In this document: piece after piece, positions 22,480-34,739 of the stretch
Position numbering within the stretch: position 1 is the stretch's first letter
Layout of the letters: each line of letters starts with the position of its first letter
The notes under the pieces: model-generated
Told to the model about the DNA's origin: nothing
What the model saw: the letters and a program-made list of their open reading frames with translations, nothing else
The model's database searches: none
Assembly: GCA_037954665.1 (NCBI GenBank)
Contig: JBBMOL010000012.1
Coordinates: 7,440,001 to 7,504,000, forward strand
Direction: 5' to 3'
DNA length: 64,000 nucleotides
From: Laguncularia racemosa
Taxonomy: Eukaryota > Streptophyta > Magnoliopsida > Myrtales > Combretaceae
Program-made: the position numbers and the translations under genes

Positions 22480-24524
22480 AGACAGGCAAATGCACTTGTG
22501 GGCTCTCTTGACGACTTTGGATGTGGAGCATGAGGAGCTTGTGATTCATGTGTTGAATGCTATTGGGGGGGGGGGGTGTAGGTAGGTATCATCAAAAGGC
22601 TCGGGAAGACACTAGACTTCACTTTGTATGATGATGCAATGATTCACCCTGATATATTGGTTGCTTACTAGAACGTTTCTTGTGCAAAGCATGCAATATA
22701 AGGACAAGACCACTAACGATGTTGTGTGACGTATGTGCTAAAAATCGGGCCCAAGTTATCGTACATCACACCAAAATCCATTGGGAATTGTTGGTCCTGT
22801 ATTGGATTTTCTTGTGCCTTAACTCGATTTTGGGGTTATTGACATCTTGCGGTCTTGTGGTACACATAATTCTGCTGCTAGAGAGCTTGTAGGTACATTG
22901 TTTACCCCCCCCCCCCCCCCCCCCCCCCCTCATGGTAATGCATGAATTGAAGACCATGAGCAACTAAACTAACGGTTGTGTCAAATAATAGGCAAATTTA
23001 TCTTAATGTATTACCCTACATATTAAAACAAAACGTAAATTAAATAAGGAATGGATATGCAACAATTCACCCAACTAGTGTTGATGTTATACTTACCAAA
23101 TATCCAAGAACAACTCACGAACATCTGATATATCGCCGGTTGATCAATCTGTAGCACTGCATATATTCCTTATGTACACCATTAGGGCTCTCCCTATATA
23201 CCACCCGATCTACATGTTGTTCCCACATAGATATATATGTTGCATGCTGCACTGGCCAATTCACATTAACCTTTCCACATAGGTCAAGTTGATGGAGCTC
23301 TAATTGCGTGTTCATATTCTGTAAGATATATTGAAACCCCCTAAATTGCCTTGTAACTTGGTCAGGGTAATGCCTCTTAACTGTGTGGAAATATATGAGT
23401 GGCACCCAAGCCGTTCAAATGTGAATGCCGCTTCTGCAAAAATGTGGTAAGATGTGAATTAGATTCCTAACATACAGCTCCCATTTGACTCAAAGGGTAG
23501 AAAATAATATCCAATGTTAATGATCAATATGATGAAATGGAAAAATTATAAAAAAAAAAAAGGTTACCGAAATACCTATTCATTGTTCTGCCTATCAAGC
23601 ACATCCCGATATGCGTTTACAACATGAGTCAAGTGAAGTTGAGTGTCCTTCCGTGTTTTCCAACATATAGTTAAGGGAGCTCTAACTTTTATAATTAGTC
23701 GGTGTCAACTAAGGGGTGTAAGAGAATGGTAGCCCCTCCAATCTCGTGTGCCAATGACGATGATGTGACACAAAGTTGGCAATATAACTAGGCTAGATAT
23801 GCAGAACCTCAGCTATACATCCCAACAATGTCAAAATGCTCCAGCAAAGGTAAAAACATCGCATAGACGAGGGCGTTGAATTTATCAACAAAGATAAACC
23901 CCCCAAGTAGCTGCAATATATATGCACATGCATGGTGATGAATTTGCTCTCCATCGGTGTGGGTTGAAAGGATTTAGAATATATCACGAAGCTACGTCAT
24001 GTTAATGTGGCTCCTTCTACCACTAGACTTCGCCCTCACCTCTAGTAATCTCTCATATGTTGCACCCCAATCCAGGCAACTATTATCTATAAACTACCTA
24101 ACCATCCATGCGAAGGCTTAGCTGAACCTCTACATCCTATAGAGTGATAGTGAACTCCCCTGTATGCATGTGGAATGTATGCGTTTCTAGCCTCCATCGC
24201 TTCACCAAGACAGTTATTATATGTCAATCCAATGGAATGAATGGTAGGTGACTTACACATTTAAATCCTACCAAATGTAAGAATAGCTCAATTTGAGGAT
24301 CAACAGGGATGATGCGCTCGTTATGATAGAGTGACAACTCGTGGCATCAAATGACGAGCCATAATTGCTCCTAAAATGATAATTAATGAAATGTTGTACT
24401 ATTGGTAATGAAACATAAAGTAATTAACAAATTAAAGGTGGTTTACCTCTCTATCCCGAATAACCTATGATCGATGTTCCTCCTGCTGCGTCAAGAATGA
24501 AGGATCGAAGGGTTCAAGCTCTAT
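22480..24524 (-). pseudogene. Plant mobile domain (PMD) protein pseudogene, MULE-1 copy
   Basis: The minus strand starts near 24524 with EPFDPSFLTQQEEHRS (the expected ATG reads ATA), and shows the PMD core in pieces: AYILQLLGG-like and FLPLLEHFDIVGMYS-like readings around 23950-23790 in mixed frames, and a clear open part at 23405-23115 with FHTVKRHYPDQVTRQFRGFQ, NVNWPVQHATYISMWEQHVD and MQCYRLINRRYI. PMD proteins (MAIN/MAIL1 family and transposon-borne relatives) have uncertain biochemical roles; host members act in chromatin silencing. Multiple stops and frameshifts, plus 12-G and 25-C runs in the 3' part, make it nonfunctional. Its sequence parallels 27100-29163. Confidence 0.8.
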
Positions 24525-24540
24525 TTATTATGCTAAAAAA

Positions 24541-25060
24541 TTAAAAAAATCAAAATAACAAATTAATAACATATTAACGACTAATTAATAACAAATCAAC
24601 GATTAATTTACGACATATTAACAACTAACTACTATTAATTAATAGCAACTTAAGTTTATAACTACTTTTACAATAACACATAAACATATTACATCTACAA
24701 TCAATATAAAATTTTTTATTAATTAATTTTCTAACGATTAATCAATGACATATTAATGACTAATTAATGTTAATTGATGGTTAATTGACAACAACTTAAT
24801 TTTACAACTACTTCTATAATAACACACAAAGATATTACATTTACAATAAACACAAAATTTTTCCTAATTAAGTTTCTAATGATTAATTAATGACTAATTA
24901 GTGAGTACTTAATGATTACTTTTACAACAATTTTCACAACAACAAATAAAGACCTTTCATTTACAAAATATGCCAAATTTTTTTACTAATTCATTGTCTA
25001 AAATTAATTAATGATATACTAGTAACTAATTAATGATTAATTAACAACTAATGGTATTTT
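24541..25060. repeat. AT-rich minisatellite in MULE-1
   Basis: Units of about 120-145 bp repeat in tandem with divergence: 24601-24735, 24736-24880, 24881-25002 and a partial unit from 25003. Each begins gattaat(c/t)aatgac-like and contains a ttacaataacacataaa(c/g)atatta-like middle and a (t)aattaa(t)ttctaa-like end. It occupies the place where MULE-2 has its transposase gene. Confidence 0.65.
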
Positions 25061-25635
25061 AATAAAAATAATAGAGTACAAACAATTGCATTTAATCTTT
25101 TATACATTTTCTCGAAAAAAATATATCGAAATATAGCTTCACTAAAGAAGTTGGAAAAATCTCTTATAAATATTCCTACACATGTAAATGTAGAAGCTAA
25201 ATTTGTGTAAAACAGAAATTAAGAAAATAAAAAGTTTGAAATTGTGAGAAAGAAGAAAAATGGAAGAAGAAATTGAAATGTCTAATAATAAACACATGCA
25301 TTGAGAATTTGCACTTATATTACAAACTGTTGGTGTAAAATTTGTTTTTCTGCATTTAAGTTCACATATTATAATACCGTGTATATTTGCAGTATCATTT
25401 TGTAATAATTTTTATAAGTTTGCAATATTCCATTATATTATTTGACAATGGGGGATAATGCTAAAAATATTTTGCAAAGTGATTTATTAAAGGCGTACAC
25501 CGAGGTTCTCACTTTTGAAACTTATTTTTGGAATAAATTTTTTGAGTACGTTATTTTACAATTTTTTTTAAAAAAACAACAATATTTAAGTGAGTACCCC
25601 TAATAATTATATAACTTAGATTAATCTTTTATTAT

Positions 25636-25772
25636 AATAAATTTTTAAATTTAATTTCTTTTTTTTATTGCATTTACATACAAATAAAATATAGATGACT
25701 TATAATAAATTTTTTAAGTTTAATTTCTAATTTTGTTATTACATTTATATACGAATAACATATAGATCACTT
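25636..25772. repeat. Tandem duplication of about 68 bp between the two MULEs
   Basis: Two adjacent copies start aataaatttttaaatttaat (about 25637) and aataaattttttaagtttaa (about 25705) and both end with an aacatatagatcact-like phrase. The stretch lies in the 208-bp spacer separating MULE-1 and MULE-2. Confidence 0.55.
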
Positions 25773-25999
25773 ATTTATAATGTTTGTAAACAAAAAGTAG
25801 CACCATGTTTGTAACTTTGAGGAATCCACTTCAATAATGTCATTTTTCAAAATTAATTGTAAAATAGGGTACTAAGAAAGATATTAAGAAAATAGGTTGT
25901 GAAAGTGCATACTCGGGATGCACCTTCAATTTAGCTAAATTTGATTGAACTAAAGACATGAATCTAGAATGCGCATTTACTACAAATTTTTAAAAAGTT

Positions 26000-27090
26000 A
26001 AAAAAATTATTATTTTTAAATCAGTATTTAAAAATTGTAAATTTAGTTAATTTTTTAATAAATTATTTTTTCTGCTCTTCTTATCTAAATGTTTAAAATT
26101 TTTAAATAAAATTAAAAGGAAAAAAATAATTTTGACAAAAAAAATTTAGAAATTTTGATTAAAAGTTTTAGGGAAAAATTTGTGAAAAAAAAATTAGATA
26201 ACTTTGCTTAATTTTTTTTTAAAAGTTTAGATATAAAAATGGAAAATATAACTTATTAAAAAATCTTAATAAATTTAAAAATTTTAAATATTGATTTTAA
26301 AATTGAAAATTTTAATCTAAATTAAAAAATAAGAAAATTTAAATTTAAATTAAAAAATAAATTTAGAAATTTCCATTTTTTTTTAATTTAATAAAAATTT
26401 TAGTAAAAAATTTAAATTTAGTATTAAAAATTTAAATTGAAGACAATGTAACTTTTAAAATAAAAAATCCAAAAATATTTTGGCTTTAACGGTGATTTTT
26501 GAAAAAAAAAAAAAAAGGTTAAATCTTCTATCCCTTTAATTATGACTAAGAAAAAATTATTCATAATAAGACAAATACAAATAAAAAGAAAGATGTTTAG
26601 TATAATAAATTATTTTTTATTTTTGAGATAATTATGTTTTGATTAAATTATTTATATGTTATTGATAATTGAAATGCGACAAAGAGTTCATAGAGCTGTG
26701 TAATGAAGAATCCTTATCTTAGTAATTGAAACGAGAATGAATTATTAATGGTAAGAGTAAGACGAAAAACTCCGAACCTAAGTTGCATACTATAGTAATT
26801 ACAAAACTTGATGATCTGAAACTCCATATAAATCACAATTTCACATGTGAATTAGAAACTCAATCGAAAAGTGTATAATTCAAAAAAAAAAGCTATGTAA
26901 TTAAAAAGAAAATATATGAGAAATGGTGAGAGCAATAAGAAGCAAGTACCCAGCAATGAATAGAAGAAAATTGGGAAAATTTGCAAAATGTATATATATA
27001 TGAGTTGCAAATGTAAATGAAAAATTTACATGTCAAATAATATAAAATAGTATGTTATCCTATGTTGTTCATTCTCCTACTAAATTGCCG
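26000..27090. other. AT-rich noncoding part of MULE-2
   Basis: About 1.1 kb between the left inverted repeat and the mobile domain gene. 26000-26480 is almost pure A/T with repeated aaatttaaa-like words. No gene seen. Confidence 0.5.
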
Positions 27091-27099
27091 TACAAATCG

Positions 27100-29163
27100 C
27101 AAAAATGCATTTGTGTGCTGTTTAGCTGGCCTTGGATCTAAAGCAGCAAGAGCTTGTGACTCATGTGTTGGATGATGCAGGAGTGCATCGCTGAAGTCAT
27201 GAAGAGGCACTAGACTCTAATATGTAGCAAACTATGAATATTCATCATGATACATTATTTGCTTACTTGGGCATCTCTTTTATGGAGCAGGTGATGTAGC
27301 AAAGGGATCATTAATGGAATGATGATGTGGTGTAACATAAGTGTTAGGTAGTGAAGTTGAGCTGTTAACCATCTCATTGACATCAGGTGAGACTTGTTGA
27401 GCTTATATTGCATATTCCTACGGTTGAGCCTAGTGATAGGGTCATCTAAGTCCCTCGATCTTACAACGTGTAGGAGGTAGTTGCTGTTGTTGCCAAATGT
27501 TAGCATGTTGAGCTTCTACCTCAACCTCTAAGCCTTAATCCTAATGAGCTTACGGGTACATTGTCCCCTCACCCCCCTAATTGCTCATCTATAAATTAAA
27601 GACCATGATCAATTAGAGCAACAACTGCAACATGGTTAGGGGATAAGCAAATATGTTGGAACGTATCGACATGCATAAATAAAATACCATAAAATAAATT
27701 AATATCGACTACACAATGCATTGCTCAATTAGTGTTGAAGTTTTACTTACTAGATATTCAAGAACTACTCTTGTACATTCTACATATTGACAACTGATAG
27801 ATCTATATCATCTCATATACCCCTGCTTGACCCTAAGAAGGCCCTCTATATGCACCACTCAGGCTAGCCGCTCATCTCATAAGGCAATATAAGGTGCATG
27901 TTGTACCGACCAATCTATGTTAACCCTTCCATGCAGGTCGATCTAATGGAGCTTAGGCTGTGTGTTAACATATTATGGGAAATGCTGGAAACCCTCAAAT
28001 TGCCTAGCAACATGGTCTAGAAAATGCCACTTAACAGTGAGGAAATATATGAGCGACACCTGAGTAGTCCAAATATGTTTACCTACTCATAAAAGGAGGG
28101 TAAGATATGAATCAAATTTTCTACGTACGGCTCCTACTCAACCTAAAAGGTAGTAAGTAAGAGTTAGAAACAATCATACATATAATCAAATGGAAAATTA
28201 AAAAAGGCTAAAGAAATACCTGATTAGTAGTTTGTCTATAATGACAATAACATACGTGAGGTGATACTTAGTGTCTTGGCTCATCCTTTATCATGTGGCC
28301 AAAGGAACTCAAGCATCTATAAAAAGCTCATGGCAACTAAAGGGCGTTATATGTAGGAATTTATCCCATGCCCACACTTGAAGTAGTATCATTACCCTTC
28401 CTATCTCTTAAGTTGACGAGGCAAGTGTGACACAAAGTTAGCGATACCACCAACCTAAACGTGCAAACTCTCAATGCATGTGCCTATGATATCAAAGTGT
28501 TCTAATAGTGGCAAAAACATACTATAGACCAGGGAGCTTGATTTGTCGGCGAAGATGAATCCTCCCAATAGTTGCAAGATGAATGTACGTGTATGACGTG
28601 CAACTTATTCAACATCTACATCTTCTAGCAAGACCTAAAACATATCCTCTACTACTTGACCCTGATCTCACTCTCAGTAATCTTTTACATGTGACAATCC
28701 AATCGAGGGAACTACTCTTTGTCACCAATTAACCATCAACTGGAAGGCCTAGCTAGACCTCAATGTCTTATAAAGTAATGGTGAACTCCTTGGTAGGTAT
28801 GTGAAATATATGAATCTCTAACCTCTACCTCTCAATTAGGGTAGTGATCATATGGCAATCAAGCTGTATAAAAGGCGTGCGACTCACCCTAATGAAGTTC
28901 GTCAACTATAGATATGGCTCCATCCATGGATCTACAAGAATAATGTTCTCATCATGTTGAAATAATAACTCGCAATGCTAAATGACAAGTTATAATTGAT
29001 CATGAAAGGTAAAAAAAAAGTGACATGTTATAGCATGAAAAATGGAACCTAAAGTCATTAATTTCACAAGTAGTCTATATTTTACCTCTCCATCCCCAAT
29101 GACCTATGAATGGTGTTTGTCTTGCTAAATCAAAACGGATGGATAATAAAGTCTAGGCTCCAT
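27100..29163 (-). pseudogene. Plant mobile domain (PMD) protein pseudogene, MULE-2 copy
   Basis: Starts at an ATG at 29163 with MEPRLYYPSVLI, then a stop; compare EPFDPSFL in MULE-1. The minus strand runs parallel with the MULE-1 copy throughout, including the 3' end (shared phrases gagcttgtga, ctcatgtgttg at 22528-22554 and 27147-27171). The conserved PMD blocks (QLLGGFIF-like, an HTVKWHF-like block near 28040 and a final Arg-Arg-rich block) are recognisable but every block carries stops. It lies just downstream (86 bp) of the transposase in the same direction, the arrangement known for PMD-bearing MULEs. Confidence 0.72.
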
Positions 29164-29248
29164 CTAATCTACAAAATGGAAAACCAAAATTGTTAGAATT
29201 ATACAATTAATGGTTCAACATCATAAATGTATACGGCTAAACTAATGG

Positions 29249-31927
29249 TTAATGATTTATGTGTCTAATGATCCACCATTTACCATTTTTGTTTCTATGG
29301 CGGCATGTTCTTCTATTATGCTCTCTTTTTCGGTAAAGTTCACATGTGATTCTACTTAGACGCTCCCTAATATTCATCTCAATGTGGTAACTTTTATGCT
29401 TAAGTTCCCTTTTTTCCTTGCAAGTTTTCCTCTTGGACGAAGAAATGGAAAGTCTACCTCCTCCCAATCGAGCTCATCGACAATAGGAAGGAAGTAGGTC
29501 CTATATGTCTACTCTTGATGCATCTACTTATACCAATCGGGAATAGCTGAAGAAATGTTAAGCCTGATAGAAGCAGCTATTGCAAATGCGTTTAAGCATG
29601 GGATCTGGTATATTTGAAATTTTTAATAAGTGCATGTGCAATGAGTGAAGTCAATAGTATGCGTTCACTCGCCTCCCCTTAACCTACTTGCTACACGACG
29701 ATTGCCAATTAATATCTCAAAAATTATTTTCTACCTACTGTAATCAATAACCTTGTGAGCGTTGGCTCTTGAACTCCATCTGTCAATCATTTCAGTTACA
29801 TATTTGGTGACAACTCTATTCTTTACTATATTTTTAAGCGCCTTAAAATGCTTGATCATAAAGTAGGCCACACAATCGTAAAAAGTCTTCTTATTAACTA
29901 AACCAACCACTGATAACTTGAACTCCTTTTAACACTAAATGGTAGCTTTCGAAAATGTTCGATGTCATGTAATCAAAGTAGTAGTAACCATCATGGGTTA
30001 GCTTCCACTTCTCTACTAATATGTCATTAAATGACGATAGGGCATTAGGCTTAATTATCCTTACCTACTCCATAAAATAGTTTAGCTTTCGAACTTGTTC
30101 TGGCATTTTTGCGTAAGTGACTAATTTCTTACATTAAATATTTTTGTGAACTTGGTTGAAGTTGCTCACAATGTGCCACATGCAGAACCTCTAAACCATA
30201 AAAGGAGGTTACTATCCATTAAAGACCTCATCGAGTGTTAACTTAATGTCGAAGTGTTTGTTTGAAATTAGAAAAATGGTTTCACACCCTTCATGATCAC
30301 CAACAACATGTTGCTTCAATTTTCTCAAAAATCAACTCCATTTTTTGGTTGACTCCTCATCCACAAGGACAAATGATAGTGGAAGTATGTGGTTGTTTCC
30401 ATCAATGCCATAAGTAATTAGTAACTTGTAAATATACTTGCCATACAAAAAAAGTGTTGTCAATAGTGACAATGGGTTTGAGGAATCTAAATGTTGCCAT
30501 GCAAGGCTTAAATGCCTAGAAAACCCATGCAAGGATGGACTCCCCGAGGGTATTCGATCTTCTCCACCTCTAATTAACTCATGTTCCAGGTTAGTATTTT
30601 TTATTACATTAAATAGTTTAGCGAAGTCATTATAAGATTTTTCCTAATTCCCATATACATACTCAATTACCCTTTTCTTGCCTCCCATACTCTTCTCGCG
30701 AATATCCTATAACCAAATTCCTATTCAATAACAAAAGTGAACTCAGCAAGCGTTATATTGGTATTATCCATAACAAAATTCATAAACTGGTTTGTAAAAA
30801 GATTGTTATCCAATAATAGGTGATCTTGACTTATTATTAGGTTGATGCATGTATGTGGACCTTCAAATTTGATAACTATAAATAGCCTCTCTAACTTCTT
30901 CTTATAGGCTTAAAGCCTCCACTTACAACCGTCTTCCCTTTTTGAATAATAAACTGGCTAAAGCAACTTATTAGATTTGTCAACACTGAAGTTATAGTGT
31001 TTCTTTATACAGTATGCCTTAACTACTTGAATAACATCTACCTTTGTTTTGAATCTCATGCCCTTATTGAATTCCTCACTACTACTCAAGTTACTACACA
31101 CCGCATTATGTTCCTACTCGAAATAGATGTGCTTATCATCATTGTCAACATTATAAAAGGGAATAAGATCTTTAACTGTCATATAAGTTGGTTCAACTTG
31201 TACTGACTGATATATTGCTTGTGTGGAGTGCCTTGGTACGATTGGACAATCGCCTATAGCCATATCATCTCCTTCATTTACATTTTCCTCCTATTACTCC
31301 CTAGAAGCATTGTCGTAATCGAACTTTTCTCCTCAACATCTATTCCCATTTCCATGCTTTTTACACTTTCCTCCCCCGCATGCACCATATAGAGATCAAG
31401 TGTGGTTAGTCATTGCAACATTAGAGTAATTGCTCTATCTGCTTCAGCTTTATCATTGCATGGTGTCTCTTCTATAGAGGTTAGATCATATGCTTTAAAC
31501 ACTGGCAACTCGGTCATCATCTCTTCCCTATTTAGTGGTAAATGCATATGCCTATTTTCTTTGAATGTCTATTGTTGAGAGGGAGCCCCCAATTTTTCAA
31601 ATATCTTAACGTACAATTATTGTATGCCATACTCTTCAAAGGATTCAACCATTTCAATTAGATTTTCCACATCACCATCGTCTTTAATTGCCATCAACAC
31701 GTAAGATGCATTACTCCCATGAAAAATAGGATGCCTATGTATTATCTCCACCCTCAATACAGTTGGATCGACTCCAATACTCTAACATACTCTATATAAG
31801 AATTCAGTGTAATTCACATTCTTTCTCATTTTCAACTTCTTAATTTCATCTCTATCATATTTGAACCCTAGTTGCCACTTATAATATTTTCAAATGCGTA
31901 GATAAAAAATTTCACATAGTCATCCAT
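29249..31927 (-). pseudogene. mudrA-like MULE transposase pseudogene
   Basis: Minus-strand reading from an ATG at 31927. The N-terminal PB1-like region gives FKYDRDEIKKLKMRKNVNYT, GVDPTVLRVEIIHRHPIF and NASYVLMAIKDDGDVENLIE. The MULE DDE domain is clear at 30530-30330: a first catalytic Asp in IVTIDNTF, then LLITYGIDGNNHILPLSFVL and VDEESTKKW, followed by a HVVGDHEGCETIFLIS block and FCMWHIVSNFNQVHKN. A SWIM-type zinc region (CTCHCTCTYK..., IPCLNAFAIAA) and a final CCHC-like knuckle (REHNRRTCRHR) close it at 29249. A 7-A run at 30447-30453 on the + strand adds one base and shifts frame right after the first Asp. Many stops show that it is inactive. Confidence 0.85.
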
Positions 31928-31929
31928 TC

Positions 31930-33260
31930 TTATCCTATTCGTATTATAGATAAATAATTAGCTATTTTATAGTAACATTTACATAACATTCACACTGCAT
32001 CATAATGTCCATCTTTTTCCCATGTGAATAATTTTTTTTTAATTTTAGATTTTTTTTAAATGTTAAAAAATAGGAAAGTTTACAAAAGAAGAATATAAAT
32101 TTTTTTTTTACAAATTAAAAAATTTAAAAATAATAATAATAAGTTTCTTAATTTTGTTAAATAATGAAAAAAATTAAATTGAAATATTTTAAATTATTTA
32201 ATTCATATTTAAAAATATTTTTATTAAAAACAAAGTAAATTTACATTTTTTTTCATAAACATATTTTTAATTAATTTTTTATAAATTTATTTAATTAATA
32301 AAATTTATAGAAATTTAAAATATAAACAAAATTTAAATAAAAAAAATCTCCTTTATTTAAAAATATCTTCATGCAGCATCTATTTCTCAAACAATCTTGT
32401 TCACAAATATTAAACAAAACAAACTAATACATGACAAACTAACAACAAACACTAATATTTAAAGAAAAACTCACTATAAACTATCATAACATTAATATTC
32501 TAAGGTTTTCTAAAAGGATAAAATTAATATAAATTTTTTAGTTACCAAAATGTTCATCTTCTTCCCATGTAAGCAAATTTTTGAACTATTTTCTCAAATA
32601 TGTATTATGTGCAAACATTTCACATAATAACAAAAAAACTAACTACATTATGTTATGTGCTACAAAATTCACACAAATCATGTTTAAAATACTACAAGCT
32701 AACAATAAGCACCAATATTTGCAAAATAGCAAAACACTATAAATAATCACAACTTAAATATTCCAAGATTTTCTAGCATGATGAAAACTAACACAATAAG
32801 AAAAAAAATTTAGTCATTGACGAAAATAAGTATCAAAATGTGGCTTAATTGAGCTTTTTGTTGAAGAAATGATAAGATCCTAGCGATTTTGGTGAATGGA
32901 GTTGATAATCCTTGTAGATCTACATGCTTTTCTTCTTCTAACCTGTGTAACAATGTCTACTACTATATGTGAAGGAAGATGAAAGTGCTTTATGAGTGTT
33001 CTATGAAGTGGTAGAGTTATTCTATTCTATGAAAACAAAAAAGGCCTTAAAGACTAAAGGAGTGTACTATGCAGCATGTGTAAACAAATTATTTCGTAGG
33101 GCAAGGGTTCTAGTTTTGTGTATACAAGTGAAATTATTAGGTCCTTCTATAGGTGCATGTGATAAAATTATTAAGTGGTGGGGTGGGTTTACAAAAATTA
33201 TTTATGACAAATTATTTAGGTTGTATCCTGAAGGTGCACAAAGGGTATACACCTTTAGTT
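31930..33260. other. Leader region of MULE-2
   Basis: About 1.3 kb upstream of the transposase start, extremely A/T-rich at 32030-32350, no recognised gene. The open frame 32996-33295 on the + strand overlaps the right inverted repeat and has no domain. Confidence 0.5.
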
Positions 33261-33417
33261 GGTCTAATTTTGGCTTAACCAAAGATACATTTTAAGTATG
33301 TGCCTTTACCACTTATTTTTGTAATATCTTTATCGAGTACCCCATTTTTTAACCAACATGTAATTTTTAAAAATTACATTTTTAACCACTTATTTAAATG
33401 GATTCCTCTTGTAACTT

Positions 33418-34735
33418 CCCATGTTTCTTGAGAGTTCTTAGAAATTATTACCCTATTTGCTTTTTTGCTTTTTTGACCAACGGTTGTTAAATGTTCACTT
33501 TATTATTTTGCTTATTATAGTGTTTACTTAGAACAAATCATTATTATATATGGCAAGAATATATCACTAATTAGCAACATGTTGCCCAATAAATTGTTAT
33601 TCCTTCTCTATTTACTCTAACATTCCCATCTATGATCTATCCTTGGCACTCACCTACTTGAAAATTTGGCCTAACAATTTAATACTTGATTTAGGATATT
33701 CAAACACAATACAACAAGATTATATACATGTTTTGTTATGGTAAAACTTAATACAAATGATAAATGGATGAAACATGTTAAAATGTGTATATTTGTATCT
33801 AGTATCTAAACTAATTTGCAAAATAGATTATAAAATAGATTTCATAAAACAACTCATGAATTTAATCCACCATCTCATTTGATGATAAAATTATTAATAG
33901 TATATTTCATCTTTGGTTGTCTGTTTAGCAATTACTAGGAAATAGGGACTATAGCTTTTCACTACCTTTTAACTTTCTAGCATCACATCAACCGTTGGGT
34001 TAGTTTTTCTATTTTATGCTTACTATCTTCTTCTCTGCTCAATGTACAATCTTCCTCTACTTGGTTTTGTTAGTTGCTTTAGTTCAAAGTTACAAAAGGA
34101 ATCTTATCAAGCTACTTGTAAGAGTTTAAAATTTAAATTAAATTTGCCTTGGTATAGGGTAAGTCATTTCTATGTAAAGTGAATCTTCTCTATGACTATG
34201 AAACAGCCAATGAATAGTCCTAATAAATACTATCATAAACAAGCAAAAAAATTAGTGTTTTCATAGAGCCTTTTGAGAGGACTTCTCCTTCTTTTTAATA
34301 ATGTTGTTTATTAAGAGGAATTTCTCTTTAACTATTTCATGCATAAGGGCCGTCAATATGGACAAAATATCTATTAGAGACATGATTCTTCTAAATAAAA
34401 ATTTTACATGATTAACTTTTTTTTCTTTTTTTTCTTCTAATTTTATTTTTTAAAGGTTAGAGAACATAAGGCTAAATCATTTTGTTTATAGGTAGTTTCC
34501 ATTTGTCTAAGAATTTAATTTGATAATTGTCTCTTTTTTTTTGCCCCCTTCTTTACAAAAAGACATGATGATGATGCTTTACTTGTGTAAAATATAAAAT
34601 GCCCCTTAAAATATTTTAAAATAAAAGGTAGTTCAGTCATTCTCATTTTCTTCTCCTCTTTTAATTTGATAACCCCATTCTCTCCTTATGACAATACCAA
34701 AATCCCTAATCAATAACCATTTTCTCCTAAATTTT
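33418..34735. other. Noncoding stretch
   Basis: No gene, repeat or element end recognised between MULE-2 and the inverted LTR-like pair. Confidence 0.4.
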
Positions 34736-34739
34736 TTGT

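Larger units (their letters stand above)
22106..25600 (-). mobile_element. MULE-1: Mutator-like element carrying only a plant mobile domain pseudogene
   Basis: The two ends are inverted copies over at least 100 bp: left starts GAGTTACCCACTTAAATATT, right (reverse complement) starts GGGGTACTCACTTAAATATT, and both continue through TAAAATAAC-type blocks. The flanks give TAATATTTA (22097-22105) and TAATAATTA (25601-25609), an 8-of-9 match, the duplication size of Mutator elements. Inside is a plant mobile domain pseudogene (22480-24524) and a minisatellite (24601-25060), but no transposase. It is therefore a non-autonomous relative of MULE-2, 218 bp away. Confidence 0.8.
25818..33408 (-). mobile_element. 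MULE-2: 7.6-kb Mutator-like element with transposase and plant mobile domain genes
   Basis: Perfect 9-bp target duplication TTGTAACTT at 25809-25817 and 33409-33417. The terminal inverted repeats start (T)GAGGAATCCACTTCAATA on the left and GAGGAATCCATTTAAATA on the right, and stay alignable for over 130 bp, including GGGTACT..AAAGATATTA and a CAACTAAAG/GAACTAAAG block. Inside on the minus strand lie a mudrA-like transposase (29249-31927) and, downstream, a plant mobile domain gene (27100-29163). Both genes are broken. End sequences resemble those of MULE-1, so both belong to one family. Confidence 0.88.

Noticed and set aside
22904..22930. Poly-C run as an assembly gap filler
   Set aside because: The flanking sequence is continuous with the mobile-domain pseudogene and the homologous place in MULE-2 is also C-rich, so a true slippage expansion is more likely; kept as a finding instead.
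32996..33295. 99-codon open frame near the MULE-2 right end
   Set aside because: It overlaps the inverted terminal repeat and has no recognised domain.
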